Shown: positions 44,469 to 53,506, numbered from the stretch's first letter. The stretch: DNA of 64,000 nt from Pontibacter sp. HSC-36F09 (GCF_024171605.1 NZ_JALKAA010000003.1:62001-126000), one strand, 5' to 3'. Numbers and translations are program-made. Notes: generated by a model not told the origin, from the letters alone.

Positions 44469-45250
44469 GCTGTCCAACCTCCGTCCAGCACCATGTTCTG
44501 ACCCGTCATAAAGGATGAGGCGTCTGAGGCCAGGTATACGAAGGCGCCCTTCAGATCATCCGGCTGCCCGATTCTCCCCAGTGGGTTCTTGCGCTGGAGT
44601 TGTTCTATAAATCCTTCATTCTGCTGTACCTGCTCACTTGGGAATGGCCCCGGCGTAACGGCATTGACGGTGATGTTGTGCTTGCCCAGGTAGCATGCGA
44701 AGTAGCGCGTGAGTTGCAGCACACCGGCTTTGGCGGCTCCGTAGTGGGGCGGATTCAGGAAAGCCGGGCTCTCATCGTAAATGCTGAAATCCGGAGAAAC
44801 CATGCCGTACATGGAAGACACGTTGATGATCCGGCCACCGTTCTGTTTCAGGTATGGGATCACTTCCCGGATGCAGCGGTACACACTGTTGAGGTTGCCG
44901 TCGATGCCGTAAGCCCATTCTTCATCCGTGACATGCTCGGGCTGCTGTCCTTTGGAATAAAAGGCGTTGTTCACCAGCACGTTGATCCGGCCTTCTGCCT
45001 GCTGCACCTGCGCAAGAGCAGCTGCAACAGTGGCTGTGTCTGAAATATCGCAGTAGGCGAAGGCAATCTTCAACCCGGCATGCTGGTCAAAAGCTTCCCT
45101 GAATTTTTCCTCGCTCCGGCCCAGTACATAAACGGTGGCCCCGGCTTCTGCCAGTCCCAGGCTGATGGCGGTACCCAGATGGCCATAGCCACCCGTCACG
45201 AGGGCCACCTTGCCCGTCAGAGAAAACATATCAGTCAGGTTGCTGCTCAT
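44462..45250 (-). CDS. SDR oxidoreductase inside the Pse operon
   Basis: A 262-residue classical SDR from the ATG at 45250 (a GTG four codons upstream is possible). TGGYGHLG near residues 19-26, LVNNAFYSKGQQ near 95, NVSSMYGMVSP near 147 and Tyr-x3-Lys in HYGAAKAGV near 175; C-terminus LASDASSFMTGQNMVLDGGWTAW. It overlaps the aldo/keto reductase stop in ATGA. It is not required in the textbook Pse pathway and could modify the sugar or a related nonulosonate, or process another cluster sugar, like PtmA of Campylobacter. Function is inferred only from place. Confidence 0.88.
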   Translation of the reverse strand: MSSNLTDMFSLTGKVALVTGGYGHLGTAISLGLAEAGATVYVLGRSEEKFREAFDQHAGLKIAFAYCDISDTATVAAALAQVQQAEGRINVLVNNAFYSKGQQPEHVTDEEWAYGIDGNLNSVYRCIREVIPYLKQNGGRIINVSSMYGMVSPDFSIYDESPAFLNPPHYGAAKAGVLQLTRYFACYLGKHNITVNAVTPGPFPSEQVQQNEGFIEQLQRKNPLGRIGQPDDLKGAFVYLASDASSFMTGQNMVLDGGWTAW

Positions 45251-46146
45251 CGTGCGGGCCACTTGTAGGGTAAGAGTATATTTTCGTTTTCTTCTTTAAA
45301 TTCTAAAAGCGCAGTGTAAAGTGCTTCGGGCAGCGTTGTGCTACTATAGCGGATGTTCTCCTGCAGGGTCTGCAGGCTCTCCACACCAATCACCACCTGT
45401 GAAATATAGGGATTTGCCAGCGCAAAAGCCAGACAAACCGCCCCGATTGGGACTTGATAGGCGTTAGCCAGCTGCTGTAACCGCTCCAGTTTGGGTGCAG
45501 CCTCCTGCAGGTATAGCGGCAGTTCGGTCGGCTGCATGAAAAACAAACCCTGCAGGTATACAGAGCGCACATGCGTTTCAATCCCCCGGTTTCTTAGCTC
45601 TGGCAGCAGCTCCTCAAAGCGCCTGTCGAAGATGCTGTAGGGAAACTGCAGGATGTCGATCTTCGCCTCCTGCTTTAGCAGTGTCTCGGCCTCTGACGGA
45701 TGATAGAGTGATACTCCCACCTTCTCTGCCAAGCCCGTTGCCTTGAGTTGCTGCAGCTCGTCGAGTGCAGATGGCTTATCGCTATAGCTGGCGTAACTGT
45801 GCAGCAAGTAGCCGTGCAACTTCTCCACACGCAATTGCTCCAGCGATTCGAGACATGCCTGAGCGATGCTTTTATCCGGTTGGTTGGGCGGGTATTTGGA
45901 GATGATGCGGAAGTTAGCAGGGGAGGTGCTGAGCACGTTGCCCAGGCATTGCTCACTGCTGCCGTAGGCCGCTGCCGTGTCAAGGGTGTCTATACCTGCG
46001 CTGTGCGCTTCGGCCAGAATGGCTGCCACCTCCGTCTCCGGCACCTGCCCCCGCTGATTACTGATACCGTAGGGAAGCCCAAATTGCGCGGTGCCCAGGA
46101 TCAGCCTTTGTGTATGTGCCTGACTCGTCAATCTTATTTTTTGCAA
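45247..46146 (-). CDS. aldo/keto reductase inside the Pse operon
   Basis: A 299-residue AKR. The tetrad is visible: Asp and Tyr in DTLDTAAAYGSSE near residues 54-66, Lys in RIISKYPP near 82, His in GYLLHSYAS near 118. Start is uncertain: no ATG exists near the N-terminus, and the TTG at 46146 (overlapping the pseC stop) or a TTG 15 bases later could be used. It reads from RLILGTAQFGLPYGISNQRG. Its 3' end overlaps the next gene. NAD(P)H-dependent; the substrate may be a keto-sugar made in this cluster. Confidence 0.85.
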   Translation of the reverse strand: MQKIRLTSQAHTQRLILGTAQFGLPYGISNQRGQVPETEVAAILAEAHSAGIDTLDTAAAYGSSEQCLGNVLSTSPANFRIISKYPPNQPDKSIAQACLESLEQLRVEKLHGYLLHSYASYSDKPSALDELQQLKATGLAEKVGVSLYHPSEAETLLKQEAKIDILQFPYSIFDRRFEELLPELRNRGIETHVRSVYLQGLFFMQPTELPLYLQEAAPKLERLQQLANAYQVPIGAVCLAFALANPYISQVVIGVESLQTLQENIRYSSTTLPEALYTALLEFKEENENILLPYKWPAR

Positions 46147-47330
46147 AACTCCTTCACCTTCTCAATCACGTATTGCTGCTCTTCGTCCGTCAGGCTCGGG
46201 TACATAGGCAGACTCAGGCAGGCATCGTAATAGCGCTCGGCTAGCGGGAAGTCACCTTTCTTGTAGCCCAGATTGCGGTAATAAGGCATGGTATGAGCCG
46301 GAATGTAATGCACCTGCGCAAAGATCTGGTGCTCCCGCAGGAAGTCGTAGAGTCCTTTGCGGTTATGTACCTGGATTACGTACAGGTGGTAAGCGTGGCC
46401 TGTCTCCCCATTTGCCGTCAACGCTGCCGGATTGGTGCCCAGCACCGCTATACCTTCAAAACCTACGAAAGCCTCGTCGTATACCTTGGCGATCTCTCTT
46501 CGGCGTGCCATGCCTTCGTCAGCGCGACTCAGCTGGGAGAGGCCCAGGGCGCAGAGCATATCGGGAATTCTATAATTGTAGCCCAGTTCCTGCATCTCCA
46601 TGTACCAGCCGCCGTGGTTCTCCTCCAGCAATTCCGGGTCGCGTGTGATGCCGTGGGTGCGGTAGAGCAGGAGCTTTTTGTAAAGTTCTTCGTCGTTGGT
46701 GGTCACCATGCCGCCCTCGCTTGTGGCGATGTGCTTGACAGGGTGGAAGGAGAAGATGGCCAGCTCGGCAAACTTACCGTTGCCGCAGAACTGCTTTTCG
46801 CCTTTGCTATCAATGAAAAAACCGCCGGGGGAGTGGGCCGCGTCCTCAATGATCCAAAGCCCGTACTCGTCGGCCAACTCACGCAGCTCCTCCAGGTTTA
46901 CCGGGTTGCCGGCGAAATCCACAGGTATAATGCCCGAGTAGTAGCCGCGGGGCTTGCTCTCCACCATTTGCCGTATCTTGGCGATGTCGATCAGGGCAGT
47001 ATTCGGGTCGATGTCAGCAAACTCGACTATGCCGCCGCAGTAGCGCACGCAGTTGGCAGAGGCCACGAAAGTGATGGGTGTGGTAATCACGCGGGAGGAC
47101 TCGTTCACGCCCAGTGCCATGGCGCAGAGGTGTAGCGCGGCCGTGCCGTTGCTTACCGCTACAGCGTACTTGGCGCCCACATAGCGGGCAAAAGCCTGTT
47201 CAAACTCCGCCACCTTCGGTCCCTGCGTCAGGAAATCCGATTGCAGCGTCTCCACCACCGCCTGCACGTCGGCCTCGGTAATGTGCTGGCGACCGTAAGG
47301 TATAGGGCGCATTTGCTTTTCGTTGTTCAT
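46134..47330 (-). CDS. pseC: UDP-4-amino-4,6-dideoxy-N-acetyl-altrosamine transaminase
   Basis: A 398-residue PLP aminotransferase of the DegT/DnrJ/EryC1/StrS family, second step of Pse synthesis. The PLP Lys is K199 in FSFHPVKHIATSEGG; AVSNGTAALHLCAMALG near residue 57 and DFAGNPVNLEELRELADEYGLWIIEDAAHSPGG near 138-170 are typical. RPIPYGRQHITEADVQAVVETLQSDFLTQGP matches PseC more closely than other sugar aminotransferases. It lies 191 bases downstream of pseB. Confidence 0.93.
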   Translation of the reverse strand: MNNEKQMRPIPYGRQHITEADVQAVVETLQSDFLTQGPKVAEFEQAFARYVGAKYAVAVSNGTAALHLCAMALGVNESSRVITTPITFVASANCVRYCGGIVEFADIDPNTALIDIAKIRQMVESKPRGYYSGIIPVDFAGNPVNLEELRELADEYGLWIIEDAAHSPGGFFIDSKGEKQFCGNGKFAELAIFSFHPVKHIATSEGGMVTTNDEELYKKLLLYRTHGITRDPELLEENHGGWYMEMQELGYNYRIPDMLCALGLSQLSRADEGMARRREIAKVYDEAFVGFEGIAVLGTNPAALTANGETGHAYHLYVIQVHNRKGLYDFLREHQIFAQVHYIPAHTMPYYRNLGYKKGDFPLAERYYDACLSLPMYPSLTDEEQQYVIEKVKEFCKK

Positions 47331-47521
47331 AGAAGAAAAGGCTGAAGCGTTAAATTGGTTTCAGAGGAATAGGAGTGATCTAAGGCCGTCAACTTCAGGA
47401 TTCTTGTGTCATTTCAACCCTTGGGAGAAATCTGAAATAGGGTAGAAGCTCTGCCATAATTCGGATCCCTCAATTCTTTCGTAATGACAGCCTGAATCTA
47501 ACAATTCACGCATTCACTATT

Positions 47522-48541
47522 TTATACACTAAAATTGGGGTCCACGTGCTGACGGATCTGGTCGCGGAGCTGCTCTACACTGAGCCATTCGCTGTTGGTG
47601 CCGGAGTTGTACTTGAAACCTAACTCCACCATCTTGCCATTGTGCGCTTTCATGAAATCCTCGACGGTCCAGAGTGGGGTAGAAGGCACGATCACATAGT
47701 ATTTATCGAGCTCCACCGTACTCAGCGAGTCGGTTTCGGTGATCATTTCTTCGTGCAGTTTCTCGCCCGGACGTATACCTACCACTTCCTGCTTGCAGTT
47801 CGGACCAATCGCCTCGGCCAGGTCGGTGATCACATAAGAAGGAATTTTCGGCACAAAGATTTCACCGCCCCAATGGTGCTCCAGCGCATGGAAAACCAGT
47901 TCTACGCCTTCTTCCAGTGAGATATTGAAACGGGTCATCTCCGGGTGAGTGATCGGCAGCACACCTTCTTCACGTTTTTTCAAAAAGAAAGGTACCACTG
48001 AACCACGGGAACCGATCACGTTGCCGTAACGCACCACTGAAAACTTTATGTCGCGCTTGCCTTTCATGTTGTTGGCGGCTACAAACAGTTTATCAGAGCA
48101 GAGTTTAGTAGCACCATATAAGTTGATCGGAGCAGCGGCTTTGTCGGTAGAAAGCGCCACGACATGCTTCACGCCGGTGTCAAGAGCAGCATTGATGATG
48201 TTTTCGGCACCCAGCACGTTTGTCTTGATGCACTCCATTGGGTTGTACTCAGCAGCCGGCACTTGCTTCATGGCAGCGGCGTGTACGATAATATCAATGC
48301 CTTCGCAAGCCCGTTTGAAACGATCGCCGTCGCGCACATCGCCAATGAAGTAGCGAACAGAATTATATTTGCTGTGGGGAAATACCTGCGACATTTCGAA
48401 CTGCTTCAGCTCGTCGCGGGAGTAAATGACTACACGTTTCACGTCCGGAAAGCGAGCGTATACCATCTCCACGAACTTTTTGCCGAACGAGCCTGTGCCG
48501 CCCGTTACGAGTATAGCTTTATTATTTAGGTCTAATGCCAT
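47522..48541 (-). CDS. pseB: UDP-N-acetylglucosamine 4,6-dehydratase (inverting)
   Basis: A 339-residue enzyme of the extended SDR fold, first step of Pse synthesis: UDP-GlcNAc to UDP-4-keto-6-deoxy-L-AltNAc (with 5-epimerisation). TGGTGSFGKKFVEMV at residues 13-27 binds NADP; AAAMKQVPAAEYNPMECIKTNVLGAENII near 88-116 and ALSTDKAAAPINLYGATKLCSDKL near 127-150 hold the Lys/Asp/Tyr catalytic residues. YVITDLAEAIG and EMITETDSLSTVELDKYYVI near the end fit PseB/FlaA1. It is the first gene of the leftward block. Confidence 0.96.
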   Translation of the reverse strand: MALDLNNKAILVTGGTGSFGKKFVEMVYARFPDVKRVVIYSRDELKQFEMSQVFPHSKYNSVRYFIGDVRDGDRFKRACEGIDIIVHAAAMKQVPAAEYNPMECIKTNVLGAENIINAALDTGVKHVVALSTDKAAAPINLYGATKLCSDKLFVAANNMKGKRDIKFSVVRYGNVIGSRGSVVPFFLKKREEGVLPITHPEMTRFNISLEEGVELVFHALEHHWGGEIFVPKIPSYVITDLAEAIGPNCKQEVVGIRPGEKLHEEMITETDSLSTVELDKYYVIVPSTPLWTVEDFMKAHNGKMVELGFKYNSGTNSEWLSVEQLRDQIRQHVDPNFSV

Positions 48542-48852
48542 GCTTACTTTTTACTTTATACCAGGGCTCAGGATGTGTAACCCACGCCAAGGTGCAAGTT
48601 AAATATTTAATTGTTGATCTGTAATTGTTAAATGGGTGGATGTTTAATTTATAGTCGCAGGTTGGTTGTTGCCTGGGGATATTGTTATTTGCTGTTTATA
48701 TATTGGGAGATTAATTGTTGATTGCTGGTTGTTAATTGTTGTTTATGCATGATTCGGACATAAGCACCCTATGATTGCCGGTGCATGATTCGGACAGGTC
48801 GCGACCTTTTCCTACGATTATTAACTCCTGAATTCCCAAACTCCACTGTTTC
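48542..48852. other. 311-base intergenic region, repeat-rich
   Basis: Between the divergent pseB and the GT61 gene. It contains AATTGTTGAT / TTAATTGTTG words of the family seen at 8012-8227, a 15-bp direct repeat (48746 and 48782), and no gene. I saw no exact promoter. Confidence 0.6.
48746..48796. repeat. 15-bp direct repeat TGCATGATTCGGACA
   Basis: Identical copies at 48746-48760 and 48782-48796, 36 bases apart start to start (roughly 3.4 helical turns). They lie 57-107 bases before the GT61 start codon. They could be an operator pair or a dispersed repeat. Confidence 0.55.
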
Positions 48853-49950
48853 ATGTTGAAAAAAGCTTTTTTCGGGTTGCTTCATACGCTAGGCTATTAC
48901 TCCCGCTATACCTCGGTGTTGCATCATCCGGGCAAACAGGTGCTTACTCCCAGCTATGTGCTCGATTTTGATGAAGAGGAGAAAGCTTTTCTGGAGGACT
49001 CAGCTCGCAGCTTTAACTATGCCATCGACTATAGCCTGGGCTATCGGCAGAAAGAACAGTATTTGATACGGCTGCAGGATGTAGAGGTGATCGGCAACTC
49101 TGGTGCAGTGGTGCTGGATGGGAAAGTTGTGGTGGAATCGGTGGGGGAGGTAAGCCGCCTGGCCAAATCGGATGCATTTAAGGAAGTGTCGCTGCTGCTG
49201 CCAAAGCAAAAGAAAGGTCGCTATAGCTCCGTGCTTTTTCTGCCTTGGGCTGACAACAACAATTACCACTGGTTTTTTGACTGTCTGCCACGGCTATACC
49301 TTGTGCTCGAACATACAAAGGAACCGATCAGGGTGATCATGCGCCGCGATATGGCTGCTTACCAGCTCGACACGCTGGCTTTTGTGCTGAAAGACTACCC
49401 GCAAGCTGAGGTGGTCTACATAGACAAACACGAAAAATGGGGGGTAGAGGAGTTCGTGCTCCCTTCGTTTGTGGCCAATGCGCAAAGTGGCTATCTGCCC
49501 CGCGAGATTGCTGACTGGCTGCGACATAAGGTATGGCAGGGATATGGAGTACAGCAAAGCAACCGCAAAAGACGCGTGTACATCAGTCGCGCAAAAGCCA
49601 AAACCCGTCGTGTGCTGAATGAGCAGGAACTGCTGCCTTTGCTCGACAGGTATGGTTTTGAAGTGGTGCGGGCAGAGGAGTTGACCTACCAGCAGCAGGT
49701 ACAGCTCTTTTATGAAGCCGAGGCAGTCGTAGCACCCCACGGCGCCGGCCTGACCAACCTGCTTTTTTCGGAACAATGCCAGGTGCTCGAGTTTCACCCA
49801 GCCAACCTAATCAAGACCCACTACTTTTTACTCTGCAAAGCACTTGGGTTCAGGTATAGCGCGGTGATTGGTACAACAGGAGATAAGATGGAGAACTATA
49901 CAGTGCCAGTGCTAGAGGTGGAGGCTTGGTTGAAAGGTATAGGAGTTTAG
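48853..49950 (+). CDS. family 61 glycosyltransferase (DUF563)
   Basis: A 365-residue cytoplasmic transferase. SSVLFLPWADNNNYHWFFDCLPRLYLVLEHTKEPIRVIM near residues 118-160, KRRVYISRAKAKTRRVLNEQELLPLLDRYGFEVV near 237-270 and APHGAGLTNLLFSEQCQVLEF near 295-316 are the GT61/DUF563 hallmarks (YHW-D-LPR, YI-R, HGAGL-N). Donor and acceptor are unknown; place next to the Pse block suggests a surface glycan role. It is divergent from pseB. Confidence 0.9.
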   Translation: MLKKAFFGLLHTLGYYSRYTSVLHHPGKQVLTPSYVLDFDEEEKAFLEDSARSFNYAIDYSLGYRQKEQYLIRLQDVEVIGNSGAVVLDGKVVVESVGEVSRLAKSDAFKEVSLLLPKQKKGRYSSVLFLPWADNNNYHWFFDCLPRLYLVLEHTKEPIRVIMRRDMAAYQLDTLAFVLKDYPQAEVVYIDKHEKWGVEEFVLPSFVANAQSGYLPREIADWLRHKVWQGYGVQQSNRKRRVYISRAKAKTRRVLNEQELLPLLDRYGFEVVRAEELTYQQQVQLFYEAEAVVAPHGAGLTNLLFSEQCQVLEFHPANLIKTHYFLLCKALGFRYSAVIGTTGDKMENYTVPVLEVEAWLKGIGV

Positions 49951-50073
49951 GTATACTTAGTTAAATTGAAGCTTAACGATGAATATTCAGGAATGAATAG
50001 CACCCAAATATGGTGCAGATTAGCTAAAGGATAGACTTCCGTTGAGCTGGGATTTAGTAAAAAATTCTAAGCA

Positions 50074-50742
50074 ATGAAAGATAAAGCACTGCCATTTGTC
50101 CTACTCTTTTTACTATCGGTTAGCAGCAGTGCTTTTAGTCAGGGCGCAGAAGATAAAATACGCTTTCACATTGCTCCCTTTAATTTTTTTGACCCGATAA
50201 CAGGCGTTCTCCAAATTGGTGTCCAGAAGAACTTGCATCAGCGATTGGCATTGTCTTTAGACCATGGGTTCAAAATTCAGATCTTTCGGAATCTCGTAAC
50301 GGACGGTGAAAGCGAAAGGAAAAATTATAGGTACTCTAAAACGAAAGCGGAGTTAAAATACTTTGTTGGGAAAAACGCATCGGTTACTTCATCATACCTA
50401 TCCATGGAAGGTATGTATTTCCCGCAGAAGTATGTAAAAGAGAATGATTATCTTATGAGAAATAATACCTCTTACAGGTATGACTATTCAGATATAAACA
50501 GGATAGTCTAGGTTACAAGTTTAAAATATGGAATAGAGATTAAAATCAACAATTTTGTACTCGACCATTTCTTTGGTTTAGGGCTGAGGCGACTTTCTAT
50601 AGAGCACCAACCTTCTGGGCTAGCAGAGGACGAATATTTTGCAGAATCAGATGTTTGGTTTCCGCCCATTGACCGAAAAGAAGGCATCTTTTACCGACCG
50701 CATGTATCAATGGGTGTAAAGGTCGGTTACATCATCAGGTAA
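50074..50742 (+). pseudogene. exported DUF3575-like protein gene interrupted by an in-frame TAG
   Basis: The frame from the ATG at 50074 runs 145 codons with a signal peptide (LPFVLLFLLSVSSSAFSQG) to a TAG at 50509-50511. The same frame continues open for a further 76 codons (VTSLKYGIEIKINNFVLDHFFG ... RPHVSMGVKVGYIIR) to TAA at 50740-50742. Together the two halves make a 222-codon outer-membrane barrel-like protein, resembling DUF3575 proteins (IAPFNFFDPITGVLQIGVQKNLHQRLALSLDHG). One base (for instance CAG to TAG) would restore it. A sequencing error is the other explanation. The base composition is more AT-rich than neighbours. Confidence 0.75.
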
Positions 50743-50831
50743 TATCTTTTATCAAGCACAATCATAAGGTAGCTACACCAACTTATGGTCAAATATGCTG
50801 TGCAACCGGCCAGGGGCAATTCAGACATTTA

Positions 50832-51437
50832 ATGATAAATTATACCTTACTCAATAAAGCCAAGTTAATCAGGACATTCGTTTGGACAGCAGTAATCCTT
50901 ACGATTGCGTTCTGCATATGGGCCTATTACAACTGTGATAGTGTAAATTGCTATAACAGTTCAGACTTTATTTTTGGACTTATCACGACTTTATTCATCC
51001 TGCCCACAATCTCAATAATGTTAGAGACAACACAGGGCTGCATTGAATATCGGAGGACTGAAAAATTCTTTAATAGCATTCCGATGAGTGAGCTATTTAA
51101 AAATGGATTCAAAGCAAGCTTGACTGAAAAGGAAAGCAAATGGTTCATGTCCAAACTAAGCCTTGTGGGACAGTTCGACAATTACAACATGATTTGTGAA
51201 GTTGAAAACGGGAGACTTCGGGTAATAGCAAATACAAACTATGACCATTTGGATAAGTGGGACGACAAAGATATTGATTCCATTCAGCAATCATTCAGGC
51301 ATGTAAGGTTTGAGTATGACGGAGATGGAATTGCAACTACTTTGAAAGTTAGTGAGGTAAAGAAAATGACTTACAACGGTCTGGAGAGTCATCTAAAAGA
51401 ATTCATTAAGATGTTGAAAAAACTAAAAATCGAGTAA
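50832..51437 (+). CDS. membrane protein of unknown function
   Basis: A 201-residue protein with two hydrophobic helices near residues 12-32 and 45-65, then a soluble C-terminal part (KFFNSIPMSELFKNGFKASL ... HLKEFIKMLKKLKIE). AT-rich like its left neighbour and unlike the surrounding chromosome. I do not recognise the family. It may have come in by transfer together with the interrupted gene before it. Confidence 0.7.
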   Translation: MINYTLLNKAKLIRTFVWTAVILTIAFCIWAYYNCDSVNCYNSSDFIFGLITTLFILPTISIMLETTQGCIEYRRTEKFFNSIPMSELFKNGFKASLTEKESKWFMSKLSLVGQFDNYNMICEVENGRLRVIANTNYDHLDKWDDKDIDSIQQSFRHVRFEYDGDGIATTLKVSEVKKMTYNGLESHLKEFIKMLKKLKIE

Positions 51438-51605
51438 AACCGGCAGCATACAACCACCGGCGGCTTCCCGATGGAAGGAAAATCGATACCTCCGGCTTAT
51501 GTGTTAGAGTCCACCGTGGAGGATTTCCTGAAAGGAGAAGATACGGTTTTGAACTATACCTTGCATTTGATCAAGCAAGGTATAGAACTTAAAGCCGAAA
51601 AATAG
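51438..51605 (+). pseudogene. 3' gene remnant (unidentified)
   Basis: After the TAA at 51435 the same frame stays open for 55 codons to TAG at 51603 and reads TTGGFPMEGKSIPPAYVLES then TVEDFLKGEDTVLNYTLHLIKQGIELKAEK. This has normal amino acid use and looks like the C-terminus of a larger enzyme, possibly an S41-type peptidase, but has no credible start apart from an internal ATG at 51471. Base composition returns to the chromosomal average. It contains an inverted octamer pair (51554-51585). Confidence 0.5.
51554..51585. repeat. inverted octamer pair with 11-bp arms
   Basis: CTATACCTTGC (51554-51564) and GCAAGGTATAG (51575-51585), perfect, 10-base loop, at the end of the remnant ORF. It could terminate or fold, but no T-run follows. 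Confidence 0.65.
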
Positions 51606-51653
51606 TATATTGAATTTCTCAGGCTCTATAAACAAACCTAAAAATAACAAAAC

Positions 51654-51863
51654 ATGAAATTTCTGAAGATCCTATACCTGGTATTTGCTGCTGCCATGTT
51701 AGTAGATTTAATCACCTCCTTCAATACCACACAAGAAGTGTTCAGGGTATTATTCTGGGAGACGAACATCTGGTGGTACAGGATCTATAAACTCTCTTTC
51801 CTGTTGCTATTTGCTACAGCTTTCTGGGAGCAACAGAAACGCGAGAAGTTAAAAAGTCAATAA
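51654..51863 (+). CDS. small two-helix membrane protein
   Basis: A 69-residue protein with hydrophobic helices at about 4-22 and 44-60 (LILYLVFAAAMLVDLITSF region, IYKLSFLLLFATAFW), a basic tail KREKLKSQ, and conserved-looking Trp pairs (FWETNIWWYR). It is convergent with the acyl-CoA synthetase gene (17 bases between stops). No family recognised. Confidence 0.65.
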   Translation: MKFLKILYLVFAAAMLVDLITSFNTTQEVFRVLFWETNIWWYRIYKLSFLLLFATAFWEQQKREKLKSQ

Positions 51864-51880
51864 GCTTTAGGACTAATTAT

Positions 51881-53506
51881 TCAAGCTTCTTCCACCAGCC
51901 CTAATTCCCGGGTTGAGATATCCCGCATCTCCATTTTCCGGATCTTACCTGTTACAGTCATCGGGAAATCCTCTACGAACTTCCAGTACTTTGGTATTTT
52001 GAAAGTTGCGATCTGACCTTTGCAGTAACCCGTAATATCTTCGGAAGTGGCATAGAAGCCCTGGCGGAGTTTCACCCAGGCCATCACCTCTTCACCATAT
52101 TTGTGATCCGGTACACCAATTATGTGCACATCAGAGATCGCTTCGTGGGTAAGCAGAAACTCTTCTATCTCGCGCGGGGCAATGTTTTCGCCTCCCCGTA
52201 TGATCAGGTCTTTGATGCGGCCCACCATCTGTACGTAGCCTTCCTCGTCCATTACTGCCAGGTCGCCGGTGTGCATCCAGCCATTTTGCAGTACCCGCGC
52301 CGTCGCCTCCGACATATCCCAATAACCCAGCATCACCGAATAACCACGGGTACAGAACTCACCTTTCTGGCCGCGCGGCACGATCAGACCAGTCTCCGGA
52401 TCTACAATCTTTACCTCCAGGTGCGGGTGTACCTTGCCAACAGTCGATACACGTTTTTCCAGCGGGTCGTCTAGCTGGCTCTGCGTAGAGACCGGTGAGG
52501 TTTCGGTCATGCCGTAGCATACAGTTACTTCCCGCATGTTCATCCGCGACTGTACCTGTTTCATGGTTTCGATGGGGCAGTTGGAGCCCGCCATCACGCC
52601 GGTGCGCAGCGTCGAGAAGTCGTATTGAGAAAAGTTCGGATGCTCCAGCTCGGCAATAAACATGGTCGGCACGCCATAAAGTGAAGTGCATTTTTCTGCT
52701 TGCACAGTCTGCATCACCTGTTCAGGATCAAAGGTCTCGGCCGGGATGATCATGCAGGAACCGTGCGTGATGCAGGCCATATTCCCGATCACCATCCCGA
52801 AGCAATGGTAAAATGGCACAGGTATACACACCCGGTCGTGCTCGGTATACTTCAGCGTTTCTCCGATAAAAAAGCCATTGTTGAGGATATTGTGGTGAGA
52901 GAGTGTGGCGCCTTTGGGCAAGCCGGTAGTGCCCGAGGTATACTGTATGTTGATGGGGTCGTCGAACTGCAGAGTCGCTTCCCGCTCCGCCAATTCCTGA
53001 TCAGTCACTGCCTGACCGGCTGCAATAAAGCGTTCCCAGTCGCGCTCCATGATCACGGTGCGGGTCGGATATTCACAATCAGGACGAATGTGATTAAGCA
53101 TTTCCACATAGTCGGTCTGACGGAAATAATGCGATGCAATGAGCAAACTGATCTGGCTCTGCTTCAGAGCATACTTCAAATCGTTGGTTTTGTAGGCCGG
53201 ATTGATGTTAACAAGCACCGCACCCACCCGGGCTGTAGCAAATTGCACTAGCACCCATTCCACCCGGTTAGGCGCCCAGATACCCACCCGGTCGCCCCTT
53301 TGTATACCATACGCCACCAGACTTTTGGCTACTTGCGTTACCTGCTCCCACAGCTCCCTGTAAGTAGCGCGGTAATTTTGCGTGACCATGACGAGAGCTT
53401 CGCGGTCGCCAAACTTTTCTACTGTGTTGCGCAGGCTCTGTCCGATGGTTTCGCCGCGCAGCGGCGTGGTGCTCACGCCATGGCTATAGGAGGGGGTGCT
53501 GTTCAT
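51881..53506 (-). CDS. fatty-acyl-CoA synthetase (AMP-binding, ACSF2-like)
   Basis: A 541-residue adenylate-forming enzyme. The ATP-binding loop [18 protein letters not shown] lies near residue 195, [10 protein letters not shown] near 335, and [43 protein letters not shown] near 415-455; the C-terminal catalytic Lys is in [11 protein letters not shown] near 520. It matches the acyl-CoA synthetase family of mammalian ACSF2 and bacterial medium-chain enzymes better than acetyl-CoA synthetase. Probable role: activating fatty acids for beta-oxidation or lipid synthesis, whose electrons would go to EtfAB. Confidence 0.93.
   Translation of the reverse strand: MNSTPSYSHGVSTTPLRGETIGQSLRNTVEKFGDREALVMVTQNYRATYRELWEQVTQVAKSLVAYGIQRGDRVGIWAPNRVEWVLVQFATARVGAVLVNINPAYKTNDLKYALKQSQISLLIASHYFRQTDYVEMLNHIRPDCEYPTRTVIMERDWERFIAAGQAVTDQELAEREATLQFDDPINIQYTSGTTGLPKGATLSHHNILNNGFFIGETLKYTEHDRVCIPVPFYHCFGMVIGNMACITHGSCMIIPAETFDPEQVMQTVQAEKCTSLYGVPTMFIAELEHPNFSQYDFSTLRTGVMAGSNCPIETMKQVQSRMNMREVTVCYGMTETSPVSTQSQLDDPLEKRVSTVGKVHPHLEVKIVDPETGLIVPRGQKGEFCTRGYSVMLGYWDMSEATARVLQNGWMHTGDLAVMDEEGYVQMVGRIKDLIIRGGENIAPREIEEFLLTHEAISDVHIIGVPDHKYGEEVMAWVKLRQGFYATSEDITGYCKGQIATFKIPKYWKFVEDFPMTVTGKIRKMEMRDISTRELGLVEEA

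Noticed and set aside
50509..50511. TAG read through as a coded amino acid (pyrrolysine-type recoding)
   Set aside because: No recoding machinery or element is visible; a nonsense change or base-call error is far simpler.
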